From assembly GCA_964551545.1 (NCBI GenBank), contig CAZKCT010000037.1, positions 1-18,060 on the forward strand: a stretch of 18,060 nucleotides of DNA, given 5' to 3'. Within the stretch, counting starts at the first letter, position 1, and the number at the start of each line of letters is the position of its first letter. The stretch comes from Thiopontia sp964551545. Lineage in GTDB: Bacteria; Pseudomonadota; Gammaproteobacteria; GCF-002020875. Below the pieces are notes generated by a model. That model was not told where the DNA came from. It saw only the letters and a program-made list of their open reading frames with translations, and searched no databases. Made by a program: the position numbers and the translations under genes. Below, in pieces: positions 12,912 through 18,060 of the stretch.

Positions 12912-13961
12912 ATGATGATGGATCGCAAGGAGTCACCCGCCATTCAGTGGAGTGGAGAGCAGCTGATTTTGCTGGATCAGCGTCTGCTGCCACTGAGAGA
13001 GGAGTACATCCACTATGATGATGTCGAGTCGGTGGCGGCGGCCATTACCGATATGGTGGTGCGCGGTGCCCCGGCGATTGGAGTCACCGCAGCCTATGGT
13101 GTGGTCTTGGCAGCGCGTAACCGTCTTGGCGGGAGTGCATGTGGCGCATGGCGCGCGGCTCTGGAGGATGATCTGGATGAGTTGGCCCAGGCACGTCCAA
13201 CGGCGATCAATCTTCACTGGGCGATTGAACGTATGCGCGCGTTGCTGGGCGGAGAGGAGGGGCAGTTGCTGCAGCGCTTGGAGCAGGAGGCGATTGCGAT
13301 TCACCAGGAAGATATCGATGCCTGCAAGCGTATGGGAGCGCTGGGTGCTGCTTATATTGAGTCTGGGAGTGGGGTGTTGACCCACTGCAATGCAGGGGCG
13401 CTGGCGACGGGTGGTTATGGTACGGCGCTGGGCGTGATCCGCAGTGCCTGGGCAGAGCAGCGGATCAGTGCGGTGTTTGCAGATGAGACCCGCCCCTGGC
13501 TGCAGGGCGCGCGATTGACCGCGTGGGAGCTTCTTCAGGACGAGATCCCGACTTCGCTGCTGGCGGATGGCGCGGCGCCGTGGTTGATGCGACAGGGAAA
13601 GGTGAACTGGGTGGTGGTCGGCTCTGATCGTATTGCCGCCAATGGCGATGTGGCGAATAAGATTGGCACCTACAGTGCGGCCATTGCGGCGCGTCATCAT
13701 GGTGTGAAATTCATGGTGGTGGCGCCGACCTCGACCATTGATCGAAATGTGGCCTCGGGGGAGGAGATTCCGATTGAGGTGAGGCAGCCGAATGAACTTT
13801 TCTCCTGTCTGGATGGGGGCAGAATGGCGGCGGAGAATGCAGGGGGGTGGAATCCTGTTTTTGATGTTACCCCTGCCGCTTTGGTCGATCTCATCGTCAC
13901 GGAAAAAGGGGTGGTCGAGAACCCCAATCGGGAGAAAATCGCGGCCCTATTTGAGTCGTAA
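12912..13961 (+). CDS. mtnA: S-methyl-5-thioribose-1-phosphate isomerase
   Basis: MtnA converts methylthioribose-1-phosphate to methylthioribulose-1-phosphate. The 349-residue protein shows MVVRGAPAIGVTAAYG (49-64), RPTAINLHWAIERM, LTHCNAGALATGGYGTALGVI with catalytic Cys159, DETRPWLQGARLTAWEL and GSDRIAANGDVANKIGTY with catalytic Asp239, which match the Cys/Asp pair of characterised MtnA. Related eIF2B-like or ribose-1,5-bisphosphate isomerases lack this full set. Three consecutive ATGs (12912, 12915, 12918) make the exact start uncertain by two residues; a GAGAGAG tract lies upstream. It is divergent from mtaD, and gyrA follows 70 nt downstream with its own candidate promoter. Confidence 0.95.
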   Translation: MMMDRKESPAIQWSGEQLILLDQRLLPLREEYIHYDDVESVAAAITDMVVRGAPAIGVTAAYGVVLAARNRLGGSACGAWRAALEDDLDELAQARPTAINLHWAIERMRALLGGEEGQLLQRLEQEAIAIHQEDIDACKRMGALGAAYIESGSGVLTHCNAGALATGGYGTALGVIRSAWAEQRISAVFADETRPWLQGARLTAWELLQDEIPTSLLADGAAPWLMRQGKVNWVVVGSDRIAANGDVANKIGTYSAAIAARHHGVKFMVVAPTSTIDRNVASGEEIPIEVRQPNELFSCLDGGRMAAENAGGWNPVFDVTPAALVDLIVTEKGVVENPNREKIAALFES

Positions 13962-13964
13962 ATC

Positions 13965-13973
13965 TGTTACAAT
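13965..13973 (+). promoter_or_regulatory. Candidate extended -10 promoter for gyrA
   Basis: TGTTACAAT gives an extended -10 (TG, one base, TACAAT at 13968-13973) just after the mtnA stop. No convincing -35 is visible. Transcription from about 13980 would give a gyrA leader near 50 nt that includes a GAGCG/CGCTC hairpin (13988-13992 / 14005-14009). Confidence 0.45.
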
Positions 13974-14031
13974 CTTCGGCTCTGTTTGAGCGCCAATTGG
14001 GTGTCGCTCTATCAAGCTAAAAAGAAGATTA

Positions 14032-16587
14032 ATGACTGAATTTGCGAAGGAAGTTCTCCCGATTAATATCGAGGAGGAGATGCGACAGTCGTACCTCGAC
14101 TATGCCATGAGTGTCATCGTCGGGCGTGCGCTTCCCGATGCCCGGGATGGGCTCAAACCAGTTCACCGTCGCGTGCTCTATGCGATGAATGAGCTGGGGA
14201 ATGATTGGAATAAATCCTACAAGAAATCGGCCCGTATCGTCGGTGATGTGATCGGTAAATATCACCCGCATGGTGATACGGCCGTCTATGACACCATCGT
14301 GCGCATGGCGCAGCCTTTTTCGATGCGCTACATGCTGGTGGATGGACAGGGTAACTTTGGTTCGGTCGATGGGGACTCCGCTGCGGCGATGCGATATACC
14401 GAGATTCGGATGTCGAAGATCGCTCACGATCTGCTGGCGGATCTCGACAAAGAGACGGTCGACTTTACCCCCAACTATGATGAGAGTGAGCATGAGCCCT
14501 CGATTCTGCCCACCCGCCTTCCAAGTCTGCTGATCAATGGGTCCGAAGGGATCGCGGTCGGTATGGCAACCAAAATCCCACCACACAATTTGACCGAGGT
14601 GGTAAGCGCCACCATTGCACTGATTGATGATCCGACGTTGGAAATTGATGGTTTGATGGAGCACCTGCCGGGGCCTGACTTCCCCACGGGTGCGATTATC
14701 AATGGCGTCAAAGGGATTCACGAAGCTTACAAGACGGGCCGTGGCCGCATCTATCTGCGTGCTCGTACTCATGTCGAAGGGGAAGAGGGCAAGAAGCAGA
14801 CACTGGTGGTCGACGAGCTGCCATTCCAGGTCAACAAGGCGCGCCTGCTGGAGCGTATTGGTGAGCTGGTACGCGAGAAGAAATTGACCGGTATCTCGGC
14901 GCTGCGTGATGAGTCTGACAAGGACGGCATGCGCATGGTGATTGAGCTGAAGCGGGGAGAGGTGGCTGAGGTGGTTCGCAATAACCTCTTCAAACAGACC
15001 GCGATGCAGAATGTATTTGGCATCAATATGGTGGCGCTGGTCGACGGTCAGCCCAAGTTGCTCAATCTCAAGGAGGCGCTGGAGGTCTTTATCCGCCACC
15101 GTCGTGAGGTGGTCACTCGTCGTACCATTTTCGAGCTGCGCAAGGCGCGTGAGCGTGCCCATGTATTGGAGGGGTTGGCGATTGCGCTGACCAATATCGA
15201 TCCGATCATTGCGTTGATCAAGTCGTCTGCCAATCCAGCTGAGGCCAAGACCAAGTTGATGGCCCAAGGGTGGCCGCCAGGTATTGTGATTGAGATGCTG
15301 GATCGTGGTGATGTCGCCGATACCCGTCCGGAGAGCCTGGAGCCAGGATATGGCATGGTGGAGGATCTCTACTATCTCTCCCCAGTACAGGCGCAGGCGA
15401 TTCTTGATCTCAAGCTTCACCGCCTGACAGGGCTGGAGAAAGAGAAGATCCTCGATGAATACAAGGCGCTGCTCGGCAAGATTGCCGAGCTGCTGAAAAT
15501 CTTGCGCGACCCTGACCGCCTGATGGCAGTGATTCGTGAAGAGTTGGTGGAGATGCGTGAGAAGTATGGGGATGAGCGCAAGACCGAGATCACCCAGAGT
15601 GAGGCTGATTTAACCTTAGAAGACCTGATCAGTGAAGAGGATATGGTGGTCACTCTCTCCAATGGTGGTTATGCCAAAGCACAGCCGGTGGCGGACTACC
15701 GTGCACAGCGTCGTGGTGGCCGAGGCAAGAGTGCGGCCACAACTAAGGATGAAGATTTTATTGAGAAGCTGATTGTGGCCAATAGCCACGACACGATTCT
15801 CTGTTTCTCTACCCGTGGCCGACTCTACTGGCTCAAAGTCTATCAGTTGCCGCAGGCGGGACGCACCGCACGGGGTCGCCCGATTAACAATCTACTGCCG
15901 TTGGAGGAAGGAGAGCGTATCACCGCATTCCTGCCAGTGCAGGCGTATGCCGAGGATCAGTTTGTCTTTATGGCGACCACCAGCGGTATCGTCAAGAAGA
16001 CCCCGTTGACTGACTTCTCTCGTCCCCGTACTGCGGGCATCATTGCGGTCGAGCTGCGCGATGAAGACGAGCTGGTGGGTGTGGAGCTGACTGATGGCGA
16101 CAGGGATATCATGCTCTTTGCCAGCGGCGGCAAGGCGGTGCGCTTCAATGAAGCGGCTGTACGTGCAATGGGTCGTACCGCACGCGGCGTGAAAGGGATG
16201 GACCTGGCGACAGGCGAGCACATCATCTCGCTGTTGGTGCCAGAGAAGAGTCATATCCTCTCGGCAACCGAGAATGGCTACGGTAAACGCACCTCGCTGG
16301 AGGAGTACCCCACCAAAGGTCGTGGCACCAAGGGGGTGATCTCGATCCAGACCTCGGAACGAAACGGTGCGGTGGTAGGAGCCGTGCAGGTGGATGAGGG
16401 CGAGGAGATTATGATGATCTCGGATGGCGGTACCCTGGTACGCACCCGAGTGGATGAGGTCTCCATTTCGTCACGCAACACACAGGGAGTGACGTTGATC
16501 CGACTTAGTGATGGAGAGAACCTGGTCGGTATTGAGCGGGTGGAGGAGAGTGATTCACAGGACGAAGAGGGTGAAGAGGAGGCGTAA
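14032..16587 (+). CDS. gyrA: DNA gyrase subunit A
   Basis: GyrA is the DNA cleavage and rejoining subunit of gyrase. The 851-residue protein opens TEFAKEVLPINIEEEMRQSYLDYAM. The quinolone-determining region GKYHPHGDTAVYDTIVRMAQ and the catalytic AAAMRYTEIR, with Tyr122, follow at E. coli numbering. The GyrA-box QRRGGRGK (559-566) marks the DNA-wrapping C-terminal beta-pinwheel and separates it from ParC. Repeated blade motifs (GGKAVRFNEAAVRAMGRTARG, TENGYGKRTSLEEYP, SDGGTLVRTRVDEVS) are visible, and the end is an acidic tail. Residue 83 is Thr, not Ser as in E. coli. It is preceded by its own candidate promoter and followed by serC. It is slightly shorter than E. coli GyrA (875), mainly in the tail. 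Confidence 0.98.
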   Translation: MTEFAKEVLPINIEEEMRQSYLDYAMSVIVGRALPDARDGLKPVHRRVLYAMNELGNDWNKSYKKSARIVGDVIGKYHPHGDTAVYDTIVRMAQPFSMRYMLVDGQGNFGSVDGDSAAAMRYTEIRMSKIAHDLLADLDKETVDFTPNYDESEHEPSILPTRLPSLLINGSEGIAVGMATKIPPHNLTEVVSATIALIDDPTLEIDGLMEHLPGPDFPTGAIINGVKGIHEAYKTGRGRIYLRARTHVEGEEGKKQTLVVDELPFQVNKARLLERIGELVREKKLTGISALRDESDKDGMRMVIELKRGEVAEVVRNNLFKQTAMQNVFGINMVALVDGQPKLLNLKEALEVFIRHRREVVTRRTIFELRKARERAHVLEGLAIALTNIDPIIALIKSSANPAEAKTKLMAQGWPPGIVIEMLDRGDVADTRPESLEPGYGMVEDLYYLSPVQAQAILDLKLHRLTGLEKEKILDEYKALLGKIAELLKILRDPDRLMAVIREELVEMREKYGDERKTEITQSEADLTLEDLISEEDMVVTLSNGGYAKAQPVADYRAQRRGGRGKSAATTKDEDFIEKLIVANSHDTILCFSTRGRLYWLKVYQLPQAGRTARGRPINNLLPLEEGERITAFLPVQAYAEDQFVFMATTSGIVKKTPLTDFSRPRTAGIIAVELRDEDELVGVELTDGDRDIMLFASGGKAVRFNEAAVRAMGRTARGVKGMDLATGEHIISLLVPEKSHILSATENGYGKRTSLEEYPTKGRGTKGVISIQTSERNGAVVGAVQVDEGEEIMMISDGGTLVRTRVDEVSISSRNTQGVTLIRLSDGENLVGIERVEESDSQDEEGEEEA

Positions 16588-16591
16588 TACG

Positions 16592-16617
16592 CTTTCACCC
16601 TTGCGTTTATTTTTTAA
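16592..16617 (+). terminator. Weak candidate terminator after gyrA
   Basis: After the gyrA stop, ACGC and GCGT can form a short stem with a 10-nt loop, followed by TTATTTTTT. The stem is only four pairs, so termination may be partial or need help. Confidence 0.3.
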
Positions 16618-16649
16618 TGATGGAATAGCAACTCTAGGAACAAGGAACG

Positions 16650-17729
16650 ATGGCAAGAACCTACAATTTTAGTGCAGGCCCGGCGATGCTGCCGACTGCA
16701 GTGATTGAACGCGCACAGCAGGAGATGTTGGAGTGGAATGGCGCCGGCATGTCGGTGATGGAGATGAGTCACCGTGGTAAGGACTTCATGTCGATTGCAG
16801 AGAAGGCGGAGGCTGATCTGCGTGAGGTGATGGGGATCCCATCAGACTACAAGGTGCTTTTTGTGCAGGGGGGCGCCTCCAGCCAATTTGCCATGGTTCC
16901 GCTCAATTTGATGAACGGTAAGGGTGCTGACTATCTCAACACCGGAATGTGGTCGAAGAAGGCGATTGCCGAGGCCAAGCGCTATGGTGCGGTTAATGTG
17001 GCTGCGGATACCTCGGAAGGCGGTTTCTGTTCTGTGCCAACACAGGATTCACTCAACCTGGATTCTAATGCAGCCTATCTCCACTACACCCCCAATGAGA
17101 CCATTGGTGGCGTAGAGTTTGACTATGTGCCAGAGACAGGTGATGTGCCACTGGTTGCGGATATGTCTTCGACCATTCTCTCTCGTCCAATGGATGTCTC
17201 CAAGTACGGCATCATCTATGCAGGGGCGCAGAAGAACATTGGCCCTGCGGGATTGACCATTGTTATCGTGCGTGAGGACCTGATCGGCAACGCGGCAGAG
17301 AGTACGCCAGCAATGTTCAACTATGCGACACATGCCAATAGTGACTCCATGTACAACACCCCACCCACCTACAGTTGGTATATGGCGGGACTGGTGTTTG
17401 AGTGGATCAAGGAGCAGGGTGGTCTGGCGGCAATGGGTGAGATTAATCAGCGTAAGGCCAACAAGATTTACGATCTGATTGATGGCTCCGATTTCTACGG
17501 CAACCCGGTCGATAAGAATGGACGTTCCTGGATGAATGTTCCATTTACCTTGGCCGATGCTGAACTCGATGGTGCTTTCCTTACCGGCGCTGCTGAGCGC
17601 GGTCTGGTTACGCTCAAGGGACACCGCTCTGTAGGCGGGATGCGCGCCAGCATCTACAACGCCATGCCAGAGGCCGGTGTCGACGCACTGGTTGAATTCA
17701 TGCAGGTATTTGAAAAAGAGAACGGCTAA
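16650..17729 (+). CDS. serC: Phosphoserine aminotransferase
   Basis: SerC is the PLP enzyme converting 3-phosphohydroxypyruvate to phosphoserine, and also serves pyridoxal phosphate synthesis. The 359-residue protein begins YNFSAGPAMLP, then MSVMEMSHRGKDF, the FVQGGASSQFAMVPLNL substrate segment, NTGMWSKKAI, HYTPNETIGGVEF, VADMSSTILSRPMDVSKYG and YAGAQKNIGPAG with the PLP-binding Lys195. The C-terminal LKGHRSVGGMRASIYNAM is diagnostic. A good Shine-Dalgarno (AAGGAA) lies 4 nt before the ATG. It precedes serA by 64 nt, giving two of three steps of serine synthesis together; pheA, which follows serC in Pseudomonas, is not in this position. Confidence 0.97.
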   Translation: MARTYNFSAGPAMLPTAVIERAQQEMLEWNGAGMSVMEMSHRGKDFMSIAEKAEADLREVMGIPSDYKVLFVQGGASSQFAMVPLNLMNGKGADYLNTGMWSKKAIAEAKRYGAVNVAADTSEGGFCSVPTQDSLNLDSNAAYLHYTPNETIGGVEFDYVPETGDVPLVADMSSTILSRPMDVSKYGIIYAGAQKNIGPAGLTIVIVREDLIGNAAESTPAMFNYATHANSDSMYNTPPTYSWYMAGLVFEWIKEQGGLAAMGEINQRKANKIYDLIDGSDFYGNPVDKNGRSWMNVPFTLADAELDGAFLTGAAERGLVTLKGHRSVGGMRASIYNAMPEAGVDALVEFMQVFEKENG

Positions 17730-17739
17730 AGGCCGACCC

Positions 17740-17760
17740 CCCCCTCTTGCCCAGAGGGGG
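17740..17760 (+). other. Strong intercistronic hairpin between serC and serA
   Basis: The 8-bp perfect stem CCCCCTCT / AGAGGGGG with the 5-nt loop TGCCC lies 11 nt after the serC stop. It is not followed by a T-run on either strand, so it is not a canonical rho-independent terminator. It could stabilise serC mRNA or mark a processing site. It includes an 8-base C run (17737-17744). Confidence 0.55.
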
Positions 17761-17793
17761 TGAACCAAAATAGATTTCAATGGGAGGGAGACC

Positions 17794-18060
17794 ATGAATA
17801 AAATTCTTACACTCAACAATATTTCACCTATCGGCCTCGATCGCTTACCACGCGAAAACTACGAGGTCGCTTCGGAGATCCAGCATCCCGATGCCATTCT
17901 GTTGCGCTCTTTCAAGATGCACGACATGGAGATTCCAGAGACATTAAAGGCGGTTGGTCGTGCCGGTGCCGGGGTCAACAATATCCCTATCGACAAGATG
18001 ACCGAGCGTGGAATCCCGGTCTTCAATGCGCCAGGTGCCAACGCCAATGCGGTGAAAGAG
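17794..18060 (+). CDS. serA: D-3-phosphoglycerate dehydrogenase (3' end outside window)
   Basis: The first 89 codons of SerA are present and the frame is open to the right edge. SerA oxidises 3-phosphoglycerate to 3-phosphohydroxypyruvate with NAD, committing carbon to serine; its product is the SerC substrate. The start reads MNKILTLNNISPIGLDRLP, then YEVASEIQHPDAILLRSFKMHD, VGRAGAGVNNIPIDKMTERG and VFNAPGANANAVKE, which is the N-terminal substrate-binding half of the D-2-hydroxyacid dehydrogenase fold. This opening is typical of the shorter ACT-domain type of about 390 residues, but the end cannot be seen. A strong Shine-Dalgarno (GGGAGGGAG) lies just before the ATG. Confidence 0.93.
   Translation, partial: MNKILTLNNISPIGLDRLPRENYEVASEIQHPDAILLRSFKMHDMEIPETLKAVGRAGAGVNNIPIDKMTERGIPVFNAPGANANAVKE

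Noticed and set aside
12933..13700. Minus-strand frame of 255 codons opposite mtnA
   Set aside because: Antisense to MtnA catalytic motifs, with no family resemblance.
14029..15420. Long minus-strand open frame (463 codons) opposite gyrA
   Set aside because: It lies wholly inside gyrA on the other strand; its His/Gln/Arg-rich translation is a shadow of GyrA codon use.
17049..17819. Minus-strand frame of 256 codons opposite serC
   Set aside because: Covers conserved serC sequence including the PLP lysine; no motif or ribosome site of its own.
1..18060. Mobile elements, CRISPR arrays, toxin-antitoxin or defence islands, tRNA or rRNA genes
   Set aside because: No transposase, integrase, repeat-spacer pattern, toxin pair or cloverleaf was seen; nearly all sequence is explained by conserved core genes.

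Overview
This window reads as an ordinary chromosomal segment of a gammaproteobacterium. The proteins are close to Pseudomonas/Chromatiales-type versions: YciB, YciI, BolA, UbiG, GyrA with a QRRGGRGK box, and a long TrpRS with an internal insertion. Gene order also resembles what I recall from Pseudomonas (SDR, mupP-like phosphatase, ubiG, mtaD, mtnA, gyrA, serC). ScpA and ScpB point to an SMC-type rather than a MukBEF-type condensin. The order cannot be fixed from sequence alone. I see no mobile element, prophage, CRISPR array, tRNA or rRNA.

Layout. (1) 1-1138, minus strand: yciB, yciI and a truncated bolA in a tight operon. (2) 1203-7731, plus strand: PHP-domain RNase AM-like protein, yciO, an M50 membrane protease, trpS, scpA, scpB, rluB and an endonuclease III-like glycosylase. 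From trpS onward every junction overlaps. (3) 7732-8047: a convergent non-coding gap with one perfect DnaA box, several one-mismatch boxes and AT-rich repeats. It is the least explained stretch here. (4) 12862 down to 8048, minus strand: mtaD, ubiG, a mupP-like HAD phosphatase, rmuC, an SDR and a 34-codon single-helix membrane ORF, all overlapping or separated by only 8 nt. (5) 12912-18060, plus strand: mtnA, gyrA, serC and the start of serA.

Function. The divergent mtaD/mtnA pair suggests recycling of methylthioadenosine by deamination followed by isomerisation of methylthioribose-1-phosphate. The HAD phosphatase beside ubiG is probably MurNAc-6-phosphate phosphatase (cell-wall recycling) rather than a true phosphoglycolate phosphatase. 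scpAB and gyrA serve chromosome structure, rluB and trpS serve translation, and serC/serA make serine.

I did not find a clearly new multi-gene system. The best leads are the DnaA-box cluster, the overlapping micro-ORF after the SDR gene, and two predicted cysteine clusters (TrpRS and the glycosylase), the latter with unusual spacing and no catalytic lysine.
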